This document shows positions 15,358 to 23,887 of a DNA stretch of 45,420 bases, piece by piece. The stretch's first letter is position 1; the number at the start of each line of letters is the position of its first letter. The notes under the pieces were generated by a model. It ran no database searches, had not been told where the DNA came from, and worked only from the letters and a program-made list of their open reading frames with translations. Origin of the DNA: Ignavibacteriaceae bacterium (GTDB taxonomy: Bacteria; Bacteroidota; Ignavibacteria; Ignavibacteriales; Ignavibacteriaceae); the NCBI GenBank assembly GCA_013360295.1, contig JABWCL010000041.1, positions 1 to 45,420 on the forward strand. Reading direction: 5' to 3'. Both the position numbers and the translations under genes were made by a program.

Positions 15358-17553
15358 TTATATTTGTATTAGCTCAAATTCAGCCCGGAGGTTGGCATCT
15401 GAATCGCCACCTATCCATAAATGGAATTTCCCGGGTTCGTATGTGTACTTCATATACTTGTTCCAGAATTTAAGGTCATTAACGGTTATTTCGAATTCAA
15501 CAACACTGCTTTTTCCGGCTTCAAGACGGATCTTCTTAAAACCTTTCAGCTCTTTTACCGGCCTTGTTATACTGCCCGCGAGATCACGGATGTATAACTG
15601 CACCGTCTCTTCCGCTTCGCGGTTCCCGGTATTGGTAACCGTTGCAGAGGCAAGGATCTTTCCTTGCGGTGTCAGTTTGTCTGAACTGAGGCGGATGTCG
15701 CTGTAATGAAATTCAGTGTATGACAATCCGAACCCAAACGGGAATAACGGCGTATAGTGAGTGTCGAGATGAAACGACGTATTCCCCACTGATACCTGGT
15801 GCGCGCGTATCGGCAGGTTATCAATATGATTAAAAGATTCCGGTGTTGCCGGGCGTCCAGTGTTTTTTTGTGAATAGTAAACAGGTATCTGACCCGTTAC
15901 TCTCGGAAACGTAACCGGCAGTTTGCCTGAAGGCGAATACTTTCCGAACAATATATCCGCGATGGCGGTACCGGACATTGTGCCGGGGTGCCACGCGTAA
16001 ACCAGCGCGTCAACTTTATCAATAATATACTCCAGTGCGAGAGGCCTGCCAGCCATTAATACAAGCACGATAGGCTTTCCCGTTTCCTTCAAAGCATTTA
16101 TCAGTTCAGCCTGGTTGCCCGGAAGACTGATATCCGAACGGCAGTGAGCCTCACCCGATAGTATTGATTCTTCGCCAAGGAATAACAATACAACATCAGA
16201 ATCATACGCCGCGGCTTTTGCCTCTTCAAAGAAATCGTACGACCTGCTTCTGGTCGTGTGCATTCCCCTGACATACTTCACGCTGAAGTTTTCTTTTCCT
16301 TCTTCCGTAATTGCGTGCAGCGCGGTTTCGCTGATATTTTCATCCCCGTCAAAAATCCAGGTGCCGAGTTGCTCATATTTATCATCAGCAAGCGGACCGA
16401 TAACGGCTACGTTTGTCAAATTGGTTTTCTTCAGCGGAAGCAAATAGTTGTTGTTCTTTAAAAGAACTAAACTTTTTCTCGCTGCTTCTTTTGCTATTTC
16501 AAGGTGTCCGTTCAGGTCGTATTCCCTGAAATAGCCAAGCCGTTCAGCATTGAAATTCAGCAGACCCATCCGCTCTTTAACGCGGAGAATGTTTTCTACC
16601 ATCTTGTCAATCGCTGCCATTGATATTTTATTCTCATCCAGCAGGGTTTTAATGTGATCTGCAAATGTACGGGATGCCATTTCCATATCCATTCCGGCAT
16701 TAATAGCTGCTTCAGCAGATTCCTTATCTCCCTCGGTTAACCCGGCTGTCTGCAGTATTCTCACGGATTCCCAGTCACTGACCACAAACCCGTTGAAGTT
16801 CCACTCGTTTCTGAGTACCTGCTTTAATAAAAATTCATTAGCTGACGCGGGTATCCCGTTGAGGTCGCTGAATGAAGTCATAACCGTTGCGGCGCCCGCT
16901 TCAATAGCGGCTTTAAACGGAGGAAGGTGAACATTCCTGAGTTCATTTTCGGGAATGTTTGTTATGTTATAGTCTTTTCCGCTTTCGCTCGCGCCGTATC
17001 CGGCAAAATGTTTCACGCACGCGGCAATACTGTCAGCGCCGGAAAGATTATCACCCTGGAATCCCTTCACCATAGCGGAGCCAAGAACGCTTGTGAGATA
17101 AGGATCCTCGCCCAATGTTTCGGCAATACGGCCCCATCTTGGGTCTCTGCAGATATCAAGCATAGGTGCGTATGTCCAGTTAACGCCTCTTGATTTTGCT
17201 TCAATGGCGGAAACGCGCGCGCATTGTTCAATAAGTTCCGGATCCCAGCTTGCCGCCTGTCCCAGCGGAATAGGGAACACTGTTCTGAAACCGTGAATAA
17301 CATCGCGCCCTATGAGCAAGGGTATTCTCAACCTGCTCTCTTCAATACAGATTCGCTGTAGTTCACGCACTGTTTCCGGATCCACTTCGTTCAGAATAGC
17401 TCCTATACGCCCCGCGCGAAGATCATCTTTAATTGAATTGATTGAATGCCCGCCCGGACTATTGATCAGCATAAGCTGCCCGATTTTTTCATCGAGCGTC
17501 ATTTCGTTGATTAATTTACCGACCGGGCTTTGCCACACGGACTGGTCTCTCAT
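15358..17553 (-). CDS. GH3 beta-glucosidase (BglX type), no signal peptide
   Basis: 731 aa. The N-terminal TIM barrel shows MTLDEKIGQL, GRDVIHGFRTVFPIPLGQAAS, RDPRWGRIAETLGEDPYL, KHFAGYG (181-187) and GFVVSDWESV, with the family nucleophile Asp260. The alpha/beta sandwich includes LFLGEE...SGEAHCR and VLVLMAGRPLALEY. A C-terminal fibronectin-III-like domain (EETVQLYIRDLAGSITRPVKELKGF) completes the BglX-like order at normal length. No signal peptide or sorting domain is seen, so it should act in the cytoplasm on imported beta-glucan oligosaccharides. It lies between the GH-A glycosidase (155 bp) and GH81 (43 bp) on the same strand. It is not the closest type to the GH3 domain at 27648-29453, which lacks the fibronectin part. 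Confidence 0.9.
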   Translation of the reverse strand: MRDQSVWQSPVGKLINEMTLDEKIGQLMLINSPGGHSINSIKDDLRAGRIGAILNEVDPETVRELQRICIEESRLRIPLLIGRDVIHGFRTVFPIPLGQAASWDPELIEQCARVSAIEAKSRGVNWTYAPMLDICRDPRWGRIAETLGEDPYLTSVLGSAMVKGFQGDNLSGADSIAACVKHFAGYGASESGKDYNITNIPENELRNVHLPPFKAAIEAGAATVMTSFSDLNGIPASANEFLLKQVLRNEWNFNGFVVSDWESVRILQTAGLTEGDKESAEAAINAGMDMEMASRTFADHIKTLLDENKISMAAIDKMVENILRVKERMGLLNFNAERLGYFREYDLNGHLEIAKEAARKSLVLLKNNNYLLPLKKTNLTNVAVIGPLADDKYEQLGTWIFDGDENISETALHAITEEGKENFSVKYVRGMHTTRSRSYDFFEEAKAAAYDSDVVLLFLGEESILSGEAHCRSDISLPGNQAELINALKETGKPIVLVLMAGRPLALEYIIDKVDALVYAWHPGTMSGTAIADILFGKYSPSGKLPVTFPRVTGQIPVYYSQKNTGRPATPESFNHIDNLPIRAHQVSVGNTSFHLDTHYTPLFPFGFGLSYTEFHYSDIRLSSDKLTPQGKILASATVTNTGNREAEETVQLYIRDLAGSITRPVKELKGFKKIRLEAGKSSVVEFEITVNDLKFWNKYMKYTYEPGKFHLWIGGDSDANLRAEFELIQI

Positions 17554-17598
17554 AGAATAATTTTCCTGATTATTAAAATCTTATAGTTTATTAATAAA

Positions 17599-17640
17599 TC
17601 ACCCGCGACATACGAGCAAGCCCATACATTCAGCGGGTGA
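17599..17640 (-). promoter_or_regulatory. Long-loop hairpin between the GH-A glycosidase and GH3 genes
   Basis: TCACCCGC (17599-17606) and GCGGGTGA (17633-17640) are perfect arms around 26 nt. A second GC-rich structure (CCCGC...GCGGG) lies at about 17660-17700, nearer the upstream stop codon. In minus-strand RNA these could partly terminate or stabilise the upstream message. There is no T-run. Confidence 0.35.
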
Positions 17641-17708
17641 GTAATTTTCAGTTACAAATAATGTACCCGCCCCCCTGCTGAAACAGGAAAGGAGCGGGCT
17701 TAAAAGTT

Positions 17709-20700
17709 TTAAATGCTGAAGTGGAGGTAAGTCCTGATTTCCCACTCATTTCCCTCCGGTTGTCCGGGGGAATTAAGGCTGGGAACAAGGTTACCTGCTT
17801 CGTTAAGCATCATAACCGGCTGATAACGCGAAGAGTATTTGTCGAGTGATCTCCAGGTCCCGCGTAATCCTATCCGTGTTTGCGGAAGTTCAAACCATTG
17901 GGGCGTGCCAAGGTTAGCTGATACGTCCGCCATTAACTGAAGCGGATACGTCAGGTTAAAGTCTTTGTGATAATCATACGGGCCCCAGTCATTAATCTTG
18001 ACCGACGCGGTTAATCTTATCGAGTTCATAATAAATCTGAAGTAACCGCCGTAACGGTGAATGAGCCTGCTGTCGCTGCCGTTTGGTTCTCCGGTACCGC
18101 CGTAAATATTAGCGATCATTCCGACGTTCTTGCCAAGCTTTGAAATAATCCTGGCGTAAGTTTCCCATACGTCTCTTGCCATCGGCGCGCCGGGGAAAGC
18201 AAAAAGCGTTCTTCCGTCAGCGAGTATGCCTATTGCCGCGTCCTGTGTCGTTGGTTGATGCCTGAAGATAAATCCGGCGCTGAACGCGTAAAGAGCGTCT
18301 TCTCTAATATCGCTGTCCCACGAATAGAGCCAGGTCGCGGGGGTCGGATCAAAGTTAATGAGCAGTTCACCAGCGATAGTTTCCCTGTTTGCCCTGACGG
18401 CGAACGGGTCTGAAAGTATGTTGCGCGGGCGTCCGGGAGCGGGAACATCACCGGGAATAGGACCTTCAATTGGCTTCTGATAGAGGAAATTAGGGGCGAT
18501 TTGCCACGAATCAATTGTATATGCAAAACCACTTAGGAAGTTATACTGGTTGCCGGTTCCCGCGTCTTTAAGCCTCCATCCGGTGAATGTCAGCGCGGGA
18601 TTCACGCCGCCATCCGCTACCAGGCCCATTGCGCCTCCCTGCGCGTACCAGTTGAAGGGGCCGTTTGAGAAGGTCACTTTAAGTTTTCCGCCGAATGCAT
18701 CGGAAGCTTTGATCTTATCCTGGTAAACAGTGTAATTTCCTGATGAGCCGGTTACTAACTGGAAAGTGTTTCCGACCTTTGTATTTCCGCCCCAGATACC
18801 GCCCGCCTCAACTCCAAACACGCCGTAGGTATACTTAACGTGAAGGGTTGCTTTGCGTGTCGGGGGAAGCGGAACCGCGAAAGAACTGACCGCGCCGCTT
18901 TGTTTGGCTAGATCCTCCTGGTAAATACCGGTCATATCAAAAGCGCCGAGCTGTCTCCTGTATTTAACAAGTACCGCCGGGTTAGCGCCCCACCATAGTT
19001 CCGGACCAAATGCTATCTTCAATCCGTCGAAAACCTGTTTGCCCGCAACTTCAAAACCGAGTGGTGCCGCGGCGTTATAAATGTCGTGATTTTCACCGTA
19101 GTTTGCTTCGGGATATAATCCGAAGAAGTCTCCTTCATATCCCCAGTGAAAATGCCCGGTGCGATAGAAGCCGTCGAGTTTGAAAACAGGACTTTCCCAG
19201 GTGATGCTTGCTTTGTAAATCTTTAATCTCTCATTACCGTAGAGTGTGGTTGTTCCCTCATTTGTCTTGACGGTTTTCTGTGTTCCCCTGTTCTCGTAAA
19301 ATATTTCATCTATAGGATTAAGCGGCACGTTGCCGAGCATATTGATTTCAACCTGCCCGCGAACATTCTCGGAAGGTTTCGCTTCGATCTGTGCGTAGAA
19401 TGATTGTAAGTGATCGAATCCTAAAAATGCCGGACGCGATGAACTTCCAGGAACAGGATCATCCGGAGTTGTAATTTTCTCGCCGCCGGTATTGAATGTT
19501 TCGAATTCCATCCTCAGTCCGCTGAGGCGTACTTTGCCGGTTCTCTCTGCCTGGAGCGCAGCCTTGTCTCCGCGAGCGGTAATAAAATCCGAGAAAGGAT
19601 CTATGTTGCCGAAATGGTTTTCTATAATGGAGAGGTTCATACCGGGTTTATATGGGTTGAGTGTGTTTACTCTCTTAAGTGTATAGTATGCGGCGCGCGG
19701 GTAAAGTTCGTAAAGTCCGTTTTGATCTGTCGGACCTTTAGCGCAGATACCAAACCATTCTTCATTCATATTATTAGAGCCTTCAACAAGGTCTTCTTTG
19801 TATCCGCCGTTAGCCCACGAAGCAGTTATATCGTGAACATCGAGATTAAACTCCTGACCCTGTTTCCACCAGCCATCGCTGAACTGGAATGTCATACCGC
19901 CAATGGAGATTCCGGTTTTGCCGGCGCCCGCGGCGTGTTCGTAAATATCTTTCCAGTTAGCGTGGAGGTATTTTGCCTGCATAAGCTGGTCTTCCCTGTT
20001 CTCTTTCGCGTTGAATGCGTCTGAACCAAACTCGGTAAACAAAATGGGTACGTTTAGTTTTTCTTTAACCTTATCAAACGCGTCGGTAAAAGTATAACCG
20101 CGGTACATATTGGTTCCGAAGATATCAAGGTTCTTTATTTTATCAGCTATAATATCGAGGAATAAAAGATCACCGTTAGCAATAGCAACCGGGTGTTTAT
20201 TATCTTTCTGTTTGATTAACGCGATGCCATCGCTGAAGAGTGAGTACATATGCTGGGCGCGGACGGATTCGAGGGTTTCACCGACGGGGATATCTTCAGT
20301 CGCGGCGCCGCCCCAGAAGAGGCCGTAGTTGTTTTCATTGCCAAGCAGCCAGAGAAGCAAACCGGGTACATCGCGGAATTCTTCAACCATCGCGGTTACC
20401 TCGCCAAGTATTACATCGCGTGTCGCGGGATCAGCATAATCGGTATGTGGTATATACGCGCCGTTAAGGTTAACGCCGTATCTTCCGAAGGAGTGGTTTA
20501 GGATGGTATATATACCGTATCGTTCGTATATATATTGTACCCATTTGGGTTGAACGCCGGTGTATTGGCGTATGACGTTAACGCCCATATTCCGGAGAAG
20601 CGACATCTCACGGTCAAGCGCGGCGCGGATTACATCATCCGGCTGTGTCCACAAACTGTAAGTATAGTTTGTACCGACAGGGAAAAAGTCCCAGTTCATT

Positions 20701-20882
20701 CCTTTAACAAAGAAATCTTTTCCGTCCACCTGAAGGCGCATTCCGGAAGAGTCCTTTTTTATTGTTACCTTCGCGGACTGTGCGACGGAATCCATACCGC
20801 CCGCCAGAAGAAAAAATAAAATCACGAATAATATTTTTGTTCCGCGTGAATAAAAAGCCGATCGATGTTTATTAAGAGCCAT
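17709..20882 (-). CDS. Clan GH-A glycosidase fused to a large beta-rich (possibly outer-membrane barrel) domain
   Basis: 1057 aa from the ATG at 20882, chosen because GAGG lies five bases upstream and the signal peptide (ILFVILFFLLAGGMDSVAQ) then sits near the N-terminus; the frame opens 57 bases earlier. Residues about 40-420 form a TIM barrel: DGKDFFVKGMNWDFFP, LRNMGVNVIRQYTG, LLWLLGNENN (acid/base Glu183) and PILFTEFGSDAF (nucleophile Glu284). This is the GH2/GH5-like clan A layout. Residues about 450-1057 are rich in alternating aromatic strands with Gly/Asn turns and end EIRTYLHFSI, like an outer-membrane barrel. The gene leads the left arm behind an operator-bound promoter. The substrate is inferred to be beta-1,3-glucan from its neighbours. 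Confidence 0.7.
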   Translation of the reverse strand: MALNKHRSAFYSRGTKILFVILFFLLAGGMDSVAQSAKVTIKKDSSGMRLQVDGKDFFVKGMNWDFFPVGTNYTYSLWTQPDDVIRAALDREMSLLRNMGVNVIRQYTGVQPKWVQYIYERYGIYTILNHSFGRYGVNLNGAYIPHTDYADPATRDVILGEVTAMVEEFRDVPGLLLWLLGNENNYGLFWGGAATEDIPVGETLESVRAQHMYSLFSDGIALIKQKDNKHPVAIANGDLLFLDIIADKIKNLDIFGTNMYRGYTFTDAFDKVKEKLNVPILFTEFGSDAFNAKENREDQLMQAKYLHANWKDIYEHAAGAGKTGISIGGMTFQFSDGWWKQGQEFNLDVHDITASWANGGYKEDLVEGSNNMNEEWFGICAKGPTDQNGLYELYPRAAYYTLKRVNTLNPYKPGMNLSIIENHFGNIDPFSDFITARGDKAALQAERTGKVRLSGLRMEFETFNTGGEKITTPDDPVPGSSSRPAFLGFDHLQSFYAQIEAKPSENVRGQVEINMLGNVPLNPIDEIFYENRGTQKTVKTNEGTTTLYGNERLKIYKASITWESPVFKLDGFYRTGHFHWGYEGDFFGLYPEANYGENHDIYNAAAPLGFEVAGKQVFDGLKIAFGPELWWGANPAVLVKYRRQLGAFDMTGIYQEDLAKQSGAVSSFAVPLPPTRKATLHVKYTYGVFGVEAGGIWGGNTKVGNTFQLVTGSSGNYTVYQDKIKASDAFGGKLKVTFSNGPFNWYAQGGAMGLVADGGVNPALTFTGWRLKDAGTGNQYNFLSGFAYTIDSWQIAPNFLYQKPIEGPIPGDVPAPGRPRNILSDPFAVRANRETIAGELLINFDPTPATWLYSWDSDIREDALYAFSAGFIFRHQPTTQDAAIGILADGRTLFAFPGAPMARDVWETYARIISKLGKNVGMIANIYGGTGEPNGSDSRLIHRYGGYFRFIMNSIRLTASVKINDWGPYDYHKDFNLTYPLQLMADVSANLGTPQWFELPQTRIGLRGTWRSLDKYSSRYQPVMMLNEAGNLVPSLNSPGQPEGNEWEIRTYLHFSI

Positions 20883-21134
20883 CATAGCCTCAAAAAAATA
20901 GTTGATAATTTTTTTTATTGTTCTCTCGCTCAAATTCATCCCCCGACGAACCCGGTACGGTAATTTCCGGAACCGAATCAGCGCTTAACTATATATAAGG
21001 TTTGCACGCCGGCGGCTTCCGGGGTTAATCAACGATCCCATATTAATCTGATTAACTTCTCTGTCCGTTTCTTAACTGCTGAAAAAGTGAATTTTTACCC
21101 GGGAGAGGAGCTAAAAACAGGGGAAATAAAATCA

Positions 21135-21157
21135 CTTTGTTCATTTAACGAACAAAG
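21135..21157. promoter_or_regulatory. Operator 1, CTTTGTTC-N7-GAACAAAG
   Basis: A perfect 8-bp inverted repeat with a 7-nt spacer. It overlaps the -7 box of the minus-strand promoter. The same sequence recurs at 21330-21352. ROK repressors bind palindromes of this size, and the ROK gene at 23888 is the natural candidate (inference). Confidence 0.8.
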
Positions 21158-21183
21158 ATAAGACATTGCCATCTATTTGTCAA
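21153..21183 (-). promoter_or_regulatory. Promoter of the left arm (TTGACA, 17 nt, TATCTTTG)
   Basis: On the minus strand TTGACA occupies 21183-21178. A 17-nt gap separates it from TATCTTTG (21160-21153), which matches the Bacteroidota -7 consensus TAnnTTTG. Transcription would begin near 21145-21148, giving a leader of about 265 nt before the glycosidase start. Confidence 0.75.
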
Positions 21184-21303
21184 GGAAAAAATCTCACTCA
21201 ACAAGAATTTCCCCGGTTTCGGAGCGGCCGTGCCTAAAAAACGGGAAATTTAGGGGGTTGGGATCGGGAAATGAAAAAAAATTCCAATAACTGCATTTTT
21301 AAC

Positions 21304-21334
21304 TTGACAAATACCGCCGTTTATATTAACTTTG
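21304..21334 (+). promoter_or_regulatory. Promoter of the right arm (TTGACA, 17 nt, TAACTTTG)
   Basis: TTGACA (21304-21309), a 17-nt spacer, then TAACTTTG (21327-21334). The geometry is identical to that of the divergent promoter. Its -7 box overlaps operator 2. The leader to the ATG at 21414 would be about 70-75 nt. Confidence 0.78.
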
Positions 21335-21352
21335 TTCGTAGCTCGAACAAAG
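21330..21352. promoter_or_regulatory. Operator 2, CTTTGTTC-N7-GAACAAAG
   Basis: This is the second copy of the operator. Its arms extend to a perfect 11-bp inverted repeat, AACTTTGTTCG (21328-21338) and CGAACAAAGTT (21344-21354). The centres of the two operators are 195 bp apart, so cooperative looping is possible. Overlap with the -7 box predicts repression. Confidence 0.82.
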
Positions 21353-21413
21353 TTAGGATAAAGTTCGGCTAAGCGTCAAATTAAATGGCACAAACATAAA
21401 ACCGGAGAATCAG

Positions 21414-23873
21414 ATGTTTTCTAAAAGTTACTCCCTCCTCGCCGTCTTAATTATTTCGGCGGCAGTATTAACCTGGAACGGTTGTCAGAGAGATGCTGAC
21501 ATACTTGAACCGGCTGCTTATCCCACGGATGCTGAAGTTTTTACTGATGGCTTCGGCCCTGGTGTAGAGTACCAGGCGTTTGGTGATGCAAAGCTCGATG
21601 CTCTGCAGATAGACTCGGAAGTGAAGTATGCCGGTAACTACGGTTTGAAAATATCCGTGCCATCCGAAGGATACGCTTTCGGAACATACGCGGGCGGAAC
21701 ATTTGTTTCAGGGTCCGGCAGAGACCTTCGCGGATATAACGCGGTTACCTTCTGGGCGAAGGCAAGTATACCGGCTCAAATCAACGTCGCGGGAATCGGG
21801 AACGACAACACAGCCAACGCCAAATTTACCGCTCAGCGCACCAACCTTCCAATCAACACCACCTGGCAAAAATATATAATCCCCATACCTGCTTCCGGAA
21901 AACTTACCAAAGAAAAAGGTTTGTTTTTCTTTGCAATTGCAAATGTCAGCGGTACCGGGTTTGAAGTGTGGATGGATGAAATAAAGTATGAGAACCTTGG
22001 CACGCTCGCTCATCCCCGCTTATCAATATTATCCAGATCGGTTGATCTCATCGCGGGCGATACCGTAAAAGTTAACGACCCTGTTGTTACGTTTGACAAC
22101 ATCGGCACCGCTGTCACGGTACAGGCTTCCGCAAGTTACCTTACCTTAATATCGTCAGATTCAAATGTCGCTATCGGAGATAACTTCGGAACCGTAAGGG
22201 CGGTCGGTGCGGGGACAGCAGTCATTACCGCAAAACTCGGAAGTGCGACGGCTACCGGCACCATCACCGTAAAATCTACTGCGGCGGCAGGACCGGCAAC
22301 GGCGGCGCCAACACCGACAATAGCAGCAGACAAAGTATTATCAATTTTCAGCGATTCATATACTAACCTCCCTGTGGACACCTGGGCGGCAACCTGGGGA
22401 ACAGGCCGGGTAACTGACACCTCCATTACCGGGAACAATGTTAAAATCTATTCCAATCTCGGTTTTGCGGCAATAGACTTCAGCAATCACCAGATAGATG
22501 CTTCAACAATGACACATATCTATATGAATATGTGGACAATCTATCCGACCACTTCACCGGCGGCATTTAAAATTAAACTTGTAGATTTCGGCCCCGATGG
22601 GATTCAGGGAACAATGGATGACATTGAGCAGGAAGTATCACTCACAGCGACAACCACCCCTGCCATAGCAACAGGATCGTGGGTAACGCTTGACATTTCT
22701 CTTTCTGAATTTGCACTCACATCTCAGGGAAACCTCGCACAGATTATTATATCTGGCGATTTAAAAACAGTATGGTTAGATAACATATTCTTTTATAAAG
22801 GGACGGGCGGCCCGGTTACTGTTCCTACCACTCCGCCACCGGCACCAACAGCCTCTGCTGCAAATGTTGTTTCGCTTCTCAGTAACTATTATACAAACGT
22901 TCCGGTTGAAACCTGGGCCGCAAGCTGGTTATACAGTACCGCTGTGGTAAGAGACAGGGTTGTAGGCGGCGAACTGCTGAAGTTATACACAGACCTCAAC
23001 TTTGCGGGAATACTGCTGGCAAGCCCGATAGATGTATCAACGATGACCCGTTTCCATATGGATATATGGACTCCGAACCCGACAGCATTGCCAAAATCAT
23101 TTAAAATATTGCTGATTGACTTTGGAGCAAACGGTGTTTCAGGCGGCGGGGATGATTCCCAGCACGAACTTTCTTTTACGGCGGCAACTACCCCGGGACT
23201 CGTTACGGGCTCGTGGGTAAGTATTGACGTTCCGCTATCCAATTTTACCGGACTAACCGGCAAGTCAAACCTCGCGCAGATGGTTATTTCTGGCGACCTT
23301 AAGACGGTTTGGGTCGGAAATGTCTACTTCTACAAAGGAGGCGGCACAACTCCGGGCGGCCCGACAACTCCGGCGCCGACACCGACGCTGCCGGCTTCAA
23401 ACGTGATTTCACTTTTCAGCGATGCATATACAAACGTTCCGGTTGACACATGGTCGGCTTCCTGGGATCAGGCGGACTTAACGGATACAACTATCGCGGG
23501 CAATAATGTTAAACTGTACCGGAATCTTGTTTATGCCGGCGTTGAATGCCTGACAAACACGATAAATGCCACGAGTATGACACACTTCCATATGGATATC
23601 TGGACACCAAACGCGACATCGGGCGGAGTAGTCTTTAAGATAAAACTGGTTGATTTCGGGGCGAATGGAAGTTTCGGCGGAGGAGATGATGTTGAGCACG
23701 AGTTGACATTCAGCGCCACAACGTCGCCCGCATTAACCACGGGTTCCTGGGTAAGTTTTGATATTCCGCTTTCCAGTTTTACGAGTCTTACAACGAAAGC
23801 TCATATGGCACAGTTTATTATATCAGGCGGACTAAATACTGTCTGGGTAGACAATATTTATTTCCACAATTAA
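21414..23873 (+). CDS. Lipoprotein with three tandem glycan-binding-like domains
   Basis: 819 aa. The ATG follows ACCGGAG at good spacing. The signal peptide ends in VLTWNGC, a lipobox-like site (Cys24). Residues about 40-195 form a carbohydrate-binding-like jelly roll (GYNAVTFWAKAS...FEVWMDEIKYEN). Residues about 200-285 are a bacterial Ig-like (BIG_2-type) domain. Three repeats of about 165 residues begin near 300, 476 and 654. Each has VxSxxSxxYTNxPVxTWxAxW, STMTxxxMxxW, FKIxLxDFGxxG, TGSWVxxDxxLS and LxTVWxxNxxFxx. Pro/Thr-rich linkers separate them. There is no catalytic motif and no T9SS domain. As first gene of the right arm it probably serves as a surface glycan-capture protein. The laminarin/beta-glucan ligand is inferred from context. 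Confidence 0.75.
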   Translation: MFSKSYSLLAVLIISAAVLTWNGCQRDADILEPAAYPTDAEVFTDGFGPGVEYQAFGDAKLDALQIDSEVKYAGNYGLKISVPSEGYAFGTYAGGTFVSGSGRDLRGYNAVTFWAKASIPAQINVAGIGNDNTANAKFTAQRTNLPINTTWQKYIIPIPASGKLTKEKGLFFFAIANVSGTGFEVWMDEIKYENLGTLAHPRLSILSRSVDLIAGDTVKVNDPVVTFDNIGTAVTVQASASYLTLISSDSNVAIGDNFGTVRAVGAGTAVITAKLGSATATGTITVKSTAAAGPATAAPTPTIAADKVLSIFSDSYTNLPVDTWAATWGTGRVTDTSITGNNVKIYSNLGFAAIDFSNHQIDASTMTHIYMNMWTIYPTTSPAAFKIKLVDFGPDGIQGTMDDIEQEVSLTATTTPAIATGSWVTLDISLSEFALTSQGNLAQIIISGDLKTVWLDNIFFYKGTGGPVTVPTTPPPAPTASAANVVSLLSNYYTNVPVETWAASWLYSTAVVRDRVVGGELLKLYTDLNFAGILLASPIDVSTMTRFHMDIWTPNPTALPKSFKILLIDFGANGVSGGGDDSQHELSFTAATTPGLVTGSWVSIDVPLSNFTGLTGKSNLAQMVISGDLKTVWVGNVYFYKGGGTTPGGPTTPAPTPTLPASNVISLFSDAYTNVPVDTWSASWDQADLTDTTIAGNNVKLYRNLVYAGVECLTNTINATSMTHFHMDIWTPNATSGGVVFKIKLVDFGANGSFGGGDDVEHELTFSATTSPALTTGSWVSFDIPLSSFTSLTTKAHMAQFIISGGLNTVWVDNIYFHN

Positions 23874-23887
23874 AACAATAAATATAA

